Shown here piece after piece: positions 41,179 through 52,556 of a stretch of DNA of 64,000 nucleotides (the stretch's first letter is position 1; every line of letters starts with the position of its first letter). A program made the position numbers and the translations under genes. Source of the DNA: Ursus arctos (Eukaryota; Chordata; Mammalia; Carnivora; Ursidae); assembly GCF_023065955.2 (NCBI RefSeq), contig NW_026623008.1:17723501-17787500 (forward strand), given 5' to 3'. The notes under the pieces were generated by a model that saw only the letters and a program-made list of their open reading frames with translations, was not told the origin of the DNA and made no database searches.

Positions 41179-42952
41179 ATTAATTGACCATAAATATAAG
41201 GGTGTATTTCCGGACTCTGAATTCTATCTCATTGATCTATATTTCTATTCTTATGCCACACTCTCTTGATATGTAGCAAGTTTTGGAATTTGGACATGTG
41301 AGTCTTCCAACTTTGTCCAGTCTTCTTTCTTTCTTTTTTTTTTCTTGCTCGAAATATTTTGGCTATTCTGGGTCCCTTACATCTCTACATGAATTTTAGT
41401 ACAAGCTTGTCGCTTTTTCAAAAATGGCAGCTGAGATTTTGATAGGGACTGCATTGCACTTCTAGATCATTTTGGAAGTATTGCCATCTTAATAATATTA
41501 AGTCTTCTGATCCATGAACATGGAATGACTTCCCATTTATTTTGATCTTCTTTAATTTTTTTCAGTGAAATTTTGTAGTTTTGATTGCTTAAGTCTTGCA
41601 CTGTTTTTTAAAATTTATTCCCAAGTATTTTATTCTTTTTGATGCTATTATAAATGAAATTGTTTTCTTGATTTCCTCTTTAGGTTATAAATTCCTAGCG
41701 TGGTTTTCGTGTGTTGATTTCATATCCTGCAACTTTGCTGAATTTCTTTATTAGGTCTGATAGTTTTTTTGTAAGATCTTTAGGGTTTCTACATATAAAA
41801 TCATGTCATGTAATTAGAGACCATTTCACCTCTTCCTTTACAATTTGGATGCTTTTTATCTCTTGTTCTTGCCCAACTGCTCTGGTTAGAACTTCCAGTA
41901 CTATTTTGAATGTAAATGTTAGAGCAGACATCTTTGTCTTCTTCCTGATCTCAGGGGGGAAATGGCCAGTCTTTCACCATTAAGTATGATGTTAGCTGTG
42001 TTGATAGATGGTCTTTGTTAGGTTGAGGAAATTTAGCTGTATTCCTAATTTAAGTGCTTTTATCAAGAAAGGGAGTTGAATTTTGTCAAATGATTTTCTG
42101 CATAAGATGATCATATTGTTTTTGTAGCTTATTAATATGGTATATATATACTACATCGATAGGTTTTCATGTGTTAAACCAACCTCCCCTCCCATTGCTG
42201 GAATAAATTTCAGTCCTAGTATAAGATTCTTTTTCTATGTTGCTAGATTTTTTTTTTTTTTGCATATTTTTTTTGAGGATTTTTGCATCTATACTCTAAG
42301 AAAATACTGTTCTATAATTTTCTTGTGATGTCTTTGTTTTGGCATCAGAGTGATACAGGCCTCATAGAATGAGTTGGCAAGTATTTCCTCTTCAAAGCGT
42401 TGGTGTGAATTCTTTAAACATTTCGTAGAATTTATTAGTAAAACCATCCGATTATTTGGGTCTGGGTTTTTCTTTGTTGAAAGATTTTTTTAAGTTACTA
42501 TTACTAATTCAGTCACTTTACTTGTTGTAGGTCTATTCTGATTTTATATTTCTTCTTCCGTCAGTTTTGGTAATTTGTGGCTTTTTAGGACTGTGTCCAT
42601 TCCATGTAGGTTAGCTAGTTTGTTGGCACACAATCTTTTGTAGTATTACAATTCTTTTTATTTCTGAAAGATCAATAATGTTTCCTCTTTCATCTCTGAT
42701 TTAGTAATTTGAGTATTTCTCTCTTTTTTCTTGATCAGTTCAGTTAAAGGTTTGTTAATTTTATTAATTGTTATAAAGAACCAATTTTGGTTTCATTGAT
42801 TTTCTCTAGTATTGCTCTATTGTGTCTGCCTTTCTAAATCTCTTAATGGTGTGTTTTAATGAAAATAACTTCTTAACCTGAATGGTAATTTACCAATGTT
42901 CTCCTTTATAATTAGAGCTTTTTGTATCCTGTTTAAGAAATCTTTACCTACT

Positions 42953-43156
42953 GGGGTGCCTGGGTGGTGCAGTCGTTAAGCGTCTGCCTTCGGCTCAGGG
43001 CGTGATCTCGGCGTTCCGGGATCGAGTCCCACATCGGGCTCCTCCGCTGGGAGCCTGCTTCTTCCTCTCCCACTCCCCCTGCTTGTGTTCCCTCTCTCGC
43101 TGGCTGTCTCTATCTCTGTCAAATGAATAAATAAAATCTTTAAAAAAAAAAAAAAA
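42953..43156 (+). repeat. Can-SINE, plus, young subset
   Basis: AAGAAATCTTTACCTAC and AAGAAATATTTGCCTAC flank the copy. Head GGGGTGCCTGGGTGGTGCAG; A-rich tail. Confidence 0.94.
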
Positions 43157-43624
43157 GAAATATTTGCCTACCTAAAGGTTTGAAGATTTTTCTCATATGT
43201 TTTCTTCTAAAAGTCTCATTCTTTTGCTTTTCATATTTAAGTACACAATCCATCTGAAATTGATTTTGGTGTGTGTGCGAGGTAGGGTCAAGATTCCTTT
43301 CTTCCATACAGACATCCTACTGACCCAGAACCATTTTTTTAAAAGACCCTTCTTTCCTGCAGTGTCAACTTTCTTATGAATCCAGTGACTGAGTATGTGT
43401 GGTTTGGATAAAAATTTTATAGACCAGGAATGGTGTCAAAGACCGGTCAGGTGGGGGGAAAGAAAAGCAAGAATAAATCTTGGGAGTCAAGGCAGACTGT
43501 TCGGTTCACTTGCTCTTTCTCGCTTGCTTACATTCACGAGTACACCCGGAGTGCCTAGTTCCACCCAGAGGTTGGTAGGCAGGGGAAGAGCTCCCCAGAA
43601 GAAATAAGTAAACCAAGAGTGAAA

Positions 43625-43960
43625 GACTGAATTGGAGTGAATCAGGGGAAGAGTAGGAGGATAAGAAAACAGATCAGGAAGAGAATCCTACTGGAGAGAG
43701 AAGCTTTAGTTCAGCACATGTCCAAGGGAGCAGTGGGAGATGGGGGGCAGGGGGAGGGAAGAGAAGAGAGGCTCCAGTATAAGGGATCTTCAATGCTCGC
43801 TTATTTCAAAGGCAGTGGGGAGCCATTGAAGGTGCTTGAGCATCGAAGTGACAAGATCAGATCTGTGCTTTCCGGAGATTAATCCTGCTACAGTGTGCAG
43901 CATGGATTGGCGTGGGAGAGACTGGAGGCTGGGAAACAATTTAGAAGTAACAATCCGTGG
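43625..43960 (-). repeat. L2, antisense
   Basis: GGGGAGCCATTGAAGGTGC, GAAGTGACAAGATCAGATC and GTGTGCAGCATGGATTGGC follow reversed L2. Confidence 0.6.
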
Positions 43961-44584
43961 CAAGAAGTAACAGGCGCATCTGTTATCTGTTAGTTTTTAA
44001 ATGCCTTTTCTCAATAGCCCTCTAATTGTAAAGTTTTGTTCTTTTCCCTTTTTTAAGTAGCTATTTGTGGGTGTGCAGTAACCCACCAAAAATGTCTCCA
44101 GGAATTGCCTCAGGCCCACTGGATGGGAGCACACAGCAGCGGCATTGTGTCAGCTCTGTAGCCTTTTGTCCTACAACACCCATTCCCTGCACAGAAAATT
44201 CCCTGGCAAAGAAGCAACCCGCCGCAGTTCAACAGATACTACTGTCCCGGACTGTGACCGTCAGCCCACTTTTGGGAGAAGCAGGTGGAAACAAGACTGA
44301 CCTTCGGGTCTCTAGTGAAGTGAAACCCTCTGTCTGATGACAGCCCAGGTGTGAGCAGAGACGCTCCCCTCCCTGCTCAAAACCTCCTCTTGATTTTGCC
44401 AGGATCCCTGGTGCATTAAAAAATGCTGTGATGCCTTAATTGATCTCAAAGAAATGTAACAGAAATGTATTCATTCTTCCCAGCTTTCCAGTTCTTGCCT
44501 TGGGAGGCACATGGGAGGAAAAGAGGTGGAAAAAATGTTAATGTATGAGTATTCACAACTTTGTGTGGGGTTTTTGGGGTTCTG
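43961..44584. other. Intergenic DNA
   Basis: No gene or repeat recognised. The 90-residue frame at 44065-44337 has no known counterpart. Confidence 0.3.
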
Positions 44585-44695
44585 TTTTTTAAAGATTTTA
44601 TTTTGAAGGAATCCCTACGCCCAGCATGGGGCTCAAACTCACAGCCCCTAGATCAGGAGTTGTATTCTCCACCAACTGAGCCAGCCAGGCGCCCC
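44585..44695 (-). repeat. Short Can-SINE, minus, older form
   Basis: TTTTTTAAAGATTTTATTTT, then GGGGCTCAAACTCACAGCCC and GAGCCAGCCAGGCGCCCC. It is the short subtype, like the copy at 18002. Confidence 0.85.
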
Positions 44696-45240
44696 AAGTA
44701 TTCTTGACTTCGAATCGAGCAGTTTGCTCTGCATAGTTAAGATCAGAGGGGAGAAGAGGGTGGTGTTTGTTTTGTTTTGTTTGTCTGCTTCTCCCCTCTG
44801 GCTGGCCCCCAGCAGAAATCGTTCTACCACTCTGTTCTCTTTGACTCATAGCACGCTGTCATCTTTGACCCTATAGAGCCCAGTCTCATTTCGTCTTTTC
44901 CACTTCACCCCAAATCCCCACTGCTACTTGTCTTCTCTGCCACAGACACTTCTTTCAATTTATTTAATTTGTCTCATATTAAAGTCAAACAAAGTAAGCT
45001 TTCCATTGACCACACAGGCCCCTTCAGACACCGTGCTACCTCTCTGTTTTCCTCGATGGCAAAACTCTTCCAAAGTGCTGTCTCAGGAAGAGCCTTGGGA
45101 ACAACGTAGTTGGGGACAGAATGGAACGGAGGAGAGGCCCATAGAAGTGGACGGAGGGCACGAGTAGAGAGAAGCAGCTCCCACAGAGGTACGGAGCTAA
45201 GTGTCAAAACCAGTCACTGTCTATCTTTCTGGTCCGCTTG
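44696..45240. other. Intergenic DNA before the SLC39A7 pseudogene
   Basis: No element recognised. The last bases could include retrocopied 5' leader, but the left border and target duplication of the retrocopy could not be placed. Confidence 0.3.
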
Positions 45241-46110
45241 ATGGCCAGAGGCCTGAGGGCGCCCCCGGGTGGCTGTGGGACTGCTGACCTTGGTGGCCTC
45301 GGGGCTGCTGGTAACCAGACATGGGGGTCATGGTCACTGCACGAGCACTTCCATGGCCACCATCATAGGCACTTACGATGGATTTCCACCAAGAACCCAG
45401 CGTGCCCACGGCCATGGCCACACTCCCAAGAACATCTGGCACGGGCATAGCCATAGTCGCAACCATGGACATTCACACGAGGATTTGCACCACGGCCATA
45501 GCCATGACCACTCCTATCACAGCCCTACCACGGAGGACATGAACATGACCTTGGGCACAGCCATAGAGGCCGTGGGGAGTCTGCAGCTCCAGGCATCAAG
45601 CAGGACCTGGACCTGTGGCTCTCTGGACCTGTGACTGGGGCCACACCGCCCATGTCCACAACTCCGTTTCTCATCCTCTTCCTTGTCCCTTCCTTGTCCG
45701 AGTCCCTGGCACCACGCCCCCTTCCAGATGGTGTTCAGCTTTGCTTAGGGTAGATTCCTGGGAGATCCCTTCTTGCACCTCGTCCCTCCTGCCCTGGAAC
45801 TTGCTTCTCACCTCAATCTCTCAAGCACCGTGGGAGAGCCCCGTTCTGTCTGTGGGACTGTGGGTGCTCGGAGGAACTGTCACCTCTCTTGTGATAGAGA
45901 AATTCATGAGATACATAACAGGAGGATATGCACACACCCAGGGTTACACAGGAAGTCGTGGGCTGGAAGACAGGAGCATCCTTCGAAGCAGAAGCAAAGC
46001 TCAGAGGAAAAAGAACAAAGGAAGTGGGATACGAGGTGGGGGGCATCACCATTGTGGTCACTTGTGGAGGGGCTGGGGCTGCTGGGGCAAGTTGTCATGA
46101 TGACCCTCCG
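45241..46110 (+). pseudogene. SLC39A7P: SLC39A7 (ZIP7/KE4) processed pseudogene, internally deleted
   Basis: The parent is a zinc transporter of the ER/Golgi membrane with long histidine repeats. Here the start (MARGLR), the signal-like leader (VGLLTL in another frame), His-rich runs (HGHTPKNIWHGHSH, HGHSHEDLHHGHSH), the block LSVGLWVLGG...VIEKFMRY, a KQKQSSEEKEQ stretch and the end (LGLLGQVVMM) appear in parental order without introns. They fall in different reading frames with frameshifts. Between the KQKQSSEE part and the LGLLG part about one third of the parental coding region, including most of the catalytic transport helices, is missing. 862 bases join the ATG to the VVMM codons. It is therefore a dead retrocopy. 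The 3' end and poly(A) are not clear; 46110-46500 may be retrocopied 3' UTR. Confidence 0.88.
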
Positions 46111-46639
46111 GGTCAGGGCTGTGTCCAGGTTGTGGAGGGACATCTGGCAAAACGAGGAGTTGTATACCAGGGAAGGGGTGACTTCAGCATGAGGACTATC
46201 CATGTTGGGCAGTCTTACAGGGGCTGTACAGGTGATAATGAGGGGTCAGAGGGACCGTGTTCTTGTGTCTGGGCGGCAAGGGACCATGAAGAGGCTGGGA
46301 GAGAGAGAGGTGATGGAAGCGCACCCCGTGTCCCCACCCCCTGTTCTCAGAGGATGGAGCTGCCGCACACAGGCTTCTTCAAGGTCTGCCCCCTGTCCCA
46401 CTGGTTGGTGGTGGCTTCCGGGAAGACCGGATCCTGGGATAGAGGGGGGAGCAGGAGGACGGAGGATAAACATCAATTAAACATCCACCATGTGTCCTGA
46501 TTTGGGAGTGCTTGGGAGGGGGGAGTTAGTTGCTAATCTCATGGCCTGGTTTTATTGTTGTTGTTGTTTCTGTGTTTTAAATCTCTAGTTGAATCAAGGG
46601 AGTGGTGAGTGGAAATCAAATCCACAGATCTTCTGCCCC
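46111..46639. other. Flank of the pseudogene
   Basis: Possibly retrocopied SLC39A7 3' UTR, then unassigned DNA. AATTAAA at about 46475 could be a degenerate copied polyadenylation signal. The open frame at 45928-46500 overlaps the broken pseudogene and is not a gene. Confidence 0.3.
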
Positions 46640-47308
46640 CAAAACATTTAGACAAAACAAAAAAGTGCTGTCTTCCTGGTCTCTCTAGAGCCTTCTCCAG
46701 GGAGGCCCTCAACCCCAACACTGCACGAAATCATCCTTTCCAGATCGGCTCAGTCATCCTTGCACATCTCATCCACGTACACCGGGACGGGGCATGGCCC
46801 ACCACTCCTTCCTGCTGGAAATACATTCTCACTTGGCCCCCAGGACCCCACCCTCTCCTGGTGCTCTTCTGACCTCAGTGACCATTCCTTCTCGGCCTCC
46901 TTTGCGGGCTCCTCAGCACCTTCCCTACTTCTAAATAACGAGCACCTCAGGGCTTGGTCTTAGGCTTCTTTGCCATCGGGGCTCACTCTCTTGGTGACTT
47001 CATCTAATTCAGTGATTTAAGTGCCATCCCTATGCCGCAACTCCCAAATGAGTATCATCGGATCTCTCCCCAAATTTTAGACCCAAATGGCCAACAGCCC
47101 ACTTGATAGCTCCATGAGGATGTCTAACAGGCATCTCAAACAGCCCAAAGCACACTCTTGCTTTTTCCCCCCTAAAACTACTCCTCCCCAGTCTTTCCCA
47201 CCCAGTGACAAGCAACTCTGTTCTCCCAGTTTTTCAGGCCCAAACCCTCAGCCATCCTTGATTCTTCTATCTCCCTCACACCCACCCATTACTAAACAGT
47301 CTGCTCTA

Positions 47309-47495
47309 CTTTTTTTAAGATTTGATTGATTTATTAGAGAGAGAGCACAAGCAGGGGGAAGGGAAGGCAGGGGGAGAGGGAGAAGCAGGATCCCCACCGA
47401 GCAGGGAGCCAGATGCGGGACTCGATCCCAGGACCTTGGGATCATGACCTGAGCTGAAGGCAGACGCTTAACCAACGGACCCACCCAGGCGTCCC
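47309..47495 (-). repeat. Can-SINE, minus
   Basis: CAGTCTGCTCTACT before and CAGTCTGCTCTATT after. TTTTTTTAAGATTTGATTGA start, CACCCAGGCGTCCC end. Confidence 0.94.
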
Positions 47496-47499
47496 AGTC

Positions 47500-47940
47500 T
47501 GCTCTATTTTTAAATTGTATATCTCTTCCCACTTTGCAACTTGTCTTTTTCCTCTCTTTGTGGTAACTTTTCACGAATAAACTGTAGTCAAACTTATCAA
47601 CTTCTTTCTTTTATGGTTAGCACTTTTTAAAAAATCTTGTTTAAAGAAGTATTCCCTGGGGCGCCTGGGTGGCGCAGTCGTTAAGTGTCTGCCTTCGGCT
47701 CAGGGCGTGATCCCAGCGTTATGGGATCGAGTCCCACATCAGGCTCCTCCGCTGTGGGCCTGCTTCTTCCTCTCCCACTCCCCCTGCTTGTGTTCCCTCT
47801 CTTGCTGGCTGTCTCTGTCAAATAAATAAATAAAATCTTAAAAAAAAAAAAAAGTATTCCCTGTGCCCAGTCCTTCAAGATAGTCTCCTGAAGCTTTGTT
47901 TTGTTTTGTTTTTCTCTTTTAGCCTTTGACATCTTTTCCA
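47500..47940 (-). repeat. Antisense L1 fragment inside the L2
   Basis: TTTGCAACTTGTCTTTTTCC, TTTTATGGTTAGCACTTTTT and TAGTCTCCTGAAGCTTTG repeat the L1 wording found at 50630-50800. It is split by the SINE at 47658. Confidence 0.55.
47658..47853 (+). repeat. Can-SINE, plus, young subset
   Basis: AAGTATTCCCTG is repeated on both sides. GGGGCGCCTGGGTGGCGCAG head, A-rich tail; the body is slightly shortened. Confidence 0.95.
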
Positions 47941-48545
47941 CAGCATTGTGCTACATCACCATCACCTGTGTCCTGGATCCCTCTAACAGCCTCCTCCCTG
48001 CTCTCCCAGCTTCTGGTCTTGCCTCTGCACAGTAACCACGGCGATCCTTTAGAAAGAAGCCAAATCATTTCACTCCCCTGCTAAAAAGCCTCTAATGGAT
48101 TCTCATTTCATTCCAAGCAGAATCTCGACCAGCATAGCCTCTCTCACTTCCTGCAGCTCCCTCTCTCACTCCACTCTAGCCACACATTGATCTCCTTAAT
48201 GTTTCTAAAACATGCCAAATACACACCCACCTCAGGACCTTTGCACCCACTGTTTTGTTGCCTGGAATTCTCCTCCTCCACATAGCCACAGTCTTGCTCC
48301 TCCTCTTAAAGTAGACTCAAAGGTCACCTTATCAGTGAGGACTTGCATGGCTACCTTTGTAAAACAGCACATCTCGCTCATCAACAATCTCCATCTTGCA
48401 TTTCTCATTTCTGTTTCTTGATTATTGGTCTTCTTCTCCTAGAATGCAAGTGCCGCAAAAACCAGAATTCTGTATTGTTTGCTGCTGTATTCCCAATGTC
48501 AAGAGCGGTGCCTCACATAATAAATAAAAAATACTTAATGGTTAC

Positions 48546-51395
48546 ATGATCGAAGGAGCGATACATACACTTGACATAAATGTGATACAGATATTCTGTT
48601 TCTTATGTTTACCACTATGTGCTTTTGAAGATCTAGCCATACTGCTGAATATAAATCCAGTTTATTATTTCTGACCCCTGCATAGTGTTCATCACGTGCC
48701 GTATTTTTCTCACCCACCTCCTTAACGGCAGATACACAGTTTGCCTCCAGATCCAACTACATACGCAAAATGAAGGAAACTCTCAAATATATACCCTTGC
48801 TGTTCTGTATGTGAGGTCTTTCTGGTATTTGGGCGGGGGGTGAGGAGGGAGGTTTACATGCCCTGGAGTGGAATTGCTAAGTCATAGGACATAGATACAG
48901 TTAATTTGACGAGGTACAGCCAAAAGGCCTTCCAGGGACAAAGCACACATAATTTATACCTCCATTAGCAATTAGTGGAAAATCCTGTTTCCTCCATTCC
49001 CTTACCGGCTCTTTGAATTACTCTGAGTTTCTAATTTTTGGCAATGTTATGGATATAAAATATTATCTGTTACTTGAGTTTGGATTTCTCTGATTGCCAA
49101 GAAGGAACACTTAGAGTTTTAGTACAAGAATCTGTAAGACTTCAGGGTTTTTTTGGGGGGGGGTTATCACAACTTTTTAGACACCAATCAAATTTATTAA
49201 GTCATTTATTCACCTTTACCCTCCATATTTCATTGCTTTCTTCTGGATTCAGTTCTCTTCTTTAGGAGTGATTTCAAAGAAGGTCTTTACGTGGCAGTAT
49301 TTCTGAGGCCTTGAATAAATATTTACTTCACTCTAGTATTTAAATGACAGTATAACTAGAGATAAAATTCTGGCTTCAAAGTGCTTTTCCTCCTACACTT
49401 TCCATTGTCTTTTTTTGCATACCAGCCGTTAAGAAGTTCTTTTGTCTCCAGTTTAACCATATTGCCAGGAGTCTTTCTCCCCCCCCACTACTGTGTTATA
49501 TTTGTAAAGTGCCAAATAAAATATGTCACATTTTAAAACATGGCTCAGCACACACTCAACTCGAGAGTTGGAGCCCTACCAATCTGTTTAATAATTTACC
49601 TCTGTGCTCTTTCCCTATCTCCACCTCCATTCTGATCCCCAGGGGCAACCACTTTCCGGAATGTTCCTCACCTTAAAAATAATTTTGTCATTAGTGCATG
49701 CTTCCCTAAAACAATACATTGTTGAATTTTGCTAGGTTTTTTTCCCACTTTTTTATAAATGAGCTCGTAGTGTACATAGTCTTCTGCAGCTTGTTTTTTT
49801 CACGCAATTTTAAAGTTTTATCTATTTTGTGGCATGCAGCTGTACCCAATTCTGTTTCCTTTAAAATTCCATTTTTAAAATTATTTATTTCTTAAGATTT
49901 TACTCATTTATTTATTGGATGGAGAGAGAGACAGTGAGCGAGCTAGGGGGAGCCGCAGAGGGAGAGAGACAAGCAGACTCCACGTTGAACATGGAGCCCC
50001 ACTGGCGGCTGATCCTACGCGCCCGAGATCATGACCCAAGCTGAAATCAAGAGTCAGATGCTCCACTTGCTGAGCCGCCCAGGCATCCCTAAAATTCCAT
50101 TTTAAAAACATATTGCAACCTCTTTATCCATGATTCAGGTGATAGGCACTTAGGTTATATCCAGTTTTTCCCAGTAAGAAGAATATTGCTATGAATATTT
50201 TATACATGGCTCTTGACACACATACACATTCTTTGGAGTGGAAATGCCAGGTCAGAAGGTTTTCACATCTTTCGTTTTATTTGATAACAACAAATTGTTT
50301 TTGCAAGGTGTTGGCACCAATTTACTCTCCTGCCAGTAGAATATGAGAGTTCCGGTTAGTCTGCCTCTTCAGTAACACTTTGAATTACCAGACTCCCTAC
50401 TTTGGAATAGTCTAGTAGATATAAATTGGTATCTTGTGATCTTAATTTGCATTTCCCAGATTGCTAAAGAGGTTATAGGTTCTTGTGTGGAATGCTGGCT
50501 CAAGATTTTGCCCATCTTTCCATGGGGTTGTCTCTTGTATTCTTACTTGCATGTGATAGTTTTGAAAGAGTATGTTCTAGATACTCATCTTTTCTCAGTT
50601 ACAATAACATTGTCGCAAATATCTTCTCCCAGTTTGCAATTTGTCTTTTTTACTCTCTCTGTGGTATCTTTTGGTGAGCAAATAATTTTTATTTAATGTA
50701 GTCAGATTTAATTTTTTTTCTTTTATGGTTAGCACTTTATATCTTGTCTAAGGAAGTCTTCCTTATCCCTAGGCCTTGCAGATATTCTCTTGAAGCTTGC
50801 TTACTTGCTTTTTTCTTTTTTAAAGTTTTGCCTTTCACTTATAAGTGTTTCCTCTTTGGAAATTGACTTTTGTGTGTAGAGTGAGGTATGGCTCCAATTT
50901 CATTTGTTCCCACATGCATAACCAATTGTCTCTGTGTCCCTCCCCAGGAGCTACGATGCCACCTCTGTGGTATACCAAGTTTTTGTATACATGTGGGTCC
51001 TTTCTATGGGGTTGTACTTCTTTGGTGAGTTTGTCAATCCGGGCACAGATACCACATTTTCTTAATTAATACAGTGGGGCAAGGCCTCCTATCCTAAATT
51101 TCTCCTCAGCAGTATCTTGGCTATTCTTGGACATTTGTCTTTATAAAAATTATGGCATCAGCCTGCAAGTTCCTCAAAAATTCTGTTTGAATTTTTATTG
51201 GAATTTAGTGGAAGATAAAAATAAATCTTAAATAGATAAAAAATAAGTCCTAACAATAAATCTGATTTGTAACAACCTGCAACCTGCCTGTTTCTGTTGT
51301 TGTTGTTGCTGTTTTCACCACGCAACAAAACTCTTATTAACATTTTGAATAGCTGTTGAGAAAACCAGCGATTCAGTTATTACTGAAACTGGTAA
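48546..51395 (-). repeat. Antisense L1 fragments with one Can-SINE
   Basis: Several blocks of L1 3' UTR in reverse: CCTGGAGTGGAATTGCTAAG, TTGGATTTCTCTGATTGCC, AGAATATTGCTATGAATATT, TTGGAGTGGAAATGCCAGG, TCTTGTGATCTTAATTTGC and GGAAATTGACTTTTGTGTG. They are old and diverged, and parts (49260-49860) are not securely assigned. Confidence 0.6.
49885..50089 (-). repeat. Can-SINE, minus, diverged
   Basis: TTCTTAAGATTTTACTCATT start, GAGCCGCCCAGGCATCCC end. TAAAATTCCATTTT is repeated on both sides. Confidence 0.9.
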
Positions 51396-51409
51396 TTTCT
51401 AAACTTAAG

Positions 51410-51985
51410 TTGGGGCACATGGCTAGAGTGCAGAGCGATGCCATCATCAGACACTAGAGAGTATAACGGCAAGTGAAAAAAGTCAGTCAGAGAAAGACAA
51501 ATACCATATGATTTCACTTGTATGTGGAATATAAGAAACATAACAAATGAACAAAGAAAAAAGAGAAACAATCTGAAAAACAGACTCTCTCTCTTTTTTT
51601 AAGGTTTTATTTATTTATTTGAGAGAGAGAGCGAGAGAGCGAGCAAGTGGAGCAGAGGGAGAAAGAATCTCGAGCAGACTCCCTGCTGAGCACGGAGCCA
51701 ATGCGGGGCTCGATCCCAGGACCCCGAGATCATGACCCAAGCCAAAAATCAAGAGTCAGACGCTCAATCAACTGAGCCATCCAGGTGCCCCTGAAAAACA
51801 GACTCTTAACCTAGAGAGAGCACACGGTGGTCACCAGAGGGGAGGCAGGTACAACAGGTGAGGGGGATCAAGAACACTCACCATGACGAGCGCTGAGTAA
51901 TGTACAGAACTGTCAGGTGACTCTATTGTACACCCGAAGCTAATGTAACACTGTATGTAAACTCTGCTGGAATTTAAAACAACTT
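51410..51985 (+). repeat. L1 3' end, sense, carnivore-type, split by a Can-SINE
   Basis: ACAAATACCATATGATTTCA, CTTGTATGTGGAATATAAG, GGGGATCAAGAACACTCACC, TACACCCGAAGCTAATGTAA and CACTGTATGTAAACTCTGC are the sense L1 3' end. Confidence 0.8.
51589..51790 (-). repeat. Can-SINE, minus, inside L1
   Basis: A perfect 16-bp target duplication (CTGAAAAACAGACTCT at 51573-51588 and 51791-51806). AAGGTTTTATTTATTTATTT start, CATCCAGGTGCCC end. Confidence 0.96.
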
Positions 51986-52105
51986 CCGTTTGGAGAAGAT
52001 GGACATGTTCAAAGGGCACAATTCACATCCGCTGCTACTGTCCTTTGTGCCACAATTAGTACATGTATCACATCCACATATTTTGCTTGCAAGTCAGTTG
52101 ACATT

Positions 52106-52541
52106 GGGGCGCCTGGGTGGCTCACTTGGTTGAGCCTCCGACTCTTTTTTTTTTTTAAGATTTTATTTATTTATTTGACAGAGAGAGACGCATCGAGAGA
52201 GGGAACACAAGCAGGGGGAGTGGGAGAGGAAGAAGCAGGCTTCCCACTGAGCAGGGAGCCCAATGCGGCTCGGTCCCAGAACGCTGGGATCATGACCTGA
52301 GTCAAAGGCAGACGCTTAATGACTGAGCCACCCAGGCTCCCCTGAGCCTCCGCCTCTTGACTGACTTCGGCTCAGGTCATAACCTCAGGGTCATGAGACG
52401 ATGCCCACGGGGGGTTCCGTGCTCAGCGGGGAGTCTGCTTGAGATTCCCTCTCTCCCTCTCCCTCTGCGCCCTCCCTTGCTCTCTCTCTCTCCCTCCCTC
52501 CCTCTAGAATAAATAAGTAAATCTTTAAAAAAAAAAAAATA
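52106..52541 (+). repeat. Can-SINE, plus, carrying a second SINE
   Basis: The outer copy has target duplications AAGTCAGTTGACATT (52091-52105) and AAGTCAATTGACATT (52542-52556). Its head, GGGGCGCCTGGGTGGCTCAC, stops at 52146 and resumes at 52343, with an inverted SINE between. Confidence 0.95.
52147..52342 (-). repeat. Can-SINE, minus, nested in a Can-SINE
   Basis: The inner copy duplicates 16 bases of the outer SINE (TGAGCCTCCGACTCTT at 52131-52146, TGAGCCTCCGCCTCTT at 52343-52358). AAGATTTTATTTATTTATTT start, CCACCCAGGCTCCC end. Confidence 0.95.
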
Positions 52542-52556
52542 AAGTCAATTGACATT

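Larger units (their letters stand above)
38060..43390 (-). repeat. Large antisense L1 block split by four Can-SINEs
   Basis: 38060-40150 reads as L1 3' UTR backwards (TAACCAGCATGCAAATGAAG, TTTACCCTTTAAAAATAGAC, TTTGCCAGTCTCTGGCTGA). 40370-43390 reads as the ORF2 region backwards: GCAGCCCAGAAGTTTTTCA, CCAACTTTGTCCAGTCTTC, TTGCCATCTTAATAATATTA, CCTGCAACTTTGCTGAATT, TGATACAGGCCTCATAGAAT. Many stops and shifts break the frame, so it is an old, dead copy or two adjacent copies. Four SINEs landed in it later. Confidence 0.8.
46640..48545 (+). repeat. L2, sense, long and interrupted
   Basis: Starts in the ORF 3' region (GGATGTCTAACAGGCATCTC, ACTCCCAAATGAGTATCATC, CAGCCATCCTTGATTCTTC). It continues after insertions with CTGGTCTTGCCTCTGCACAG, CACTCCCCTGCTAAAAAGCC, CTCAGGACCTTTGCACCCAC and an end GAGCGGTGCCTCACATAATA. 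Two SINEs and an antisense L1 piece sit inside. Confidence 0.75.

Noticed and set aside
40370..43390. Possible reverse transcriptase gene on the minus strand
   Set aside because: The wording is that of L1 ORF2, but there are many stops and shifts and four SINE insertions, so it is a dead repeat.
45928..46500. 190-residue frame
   Set aside because: Overlaps the frameshifted SLC39A7 retrocopy and reads partly in a non-parental frame.
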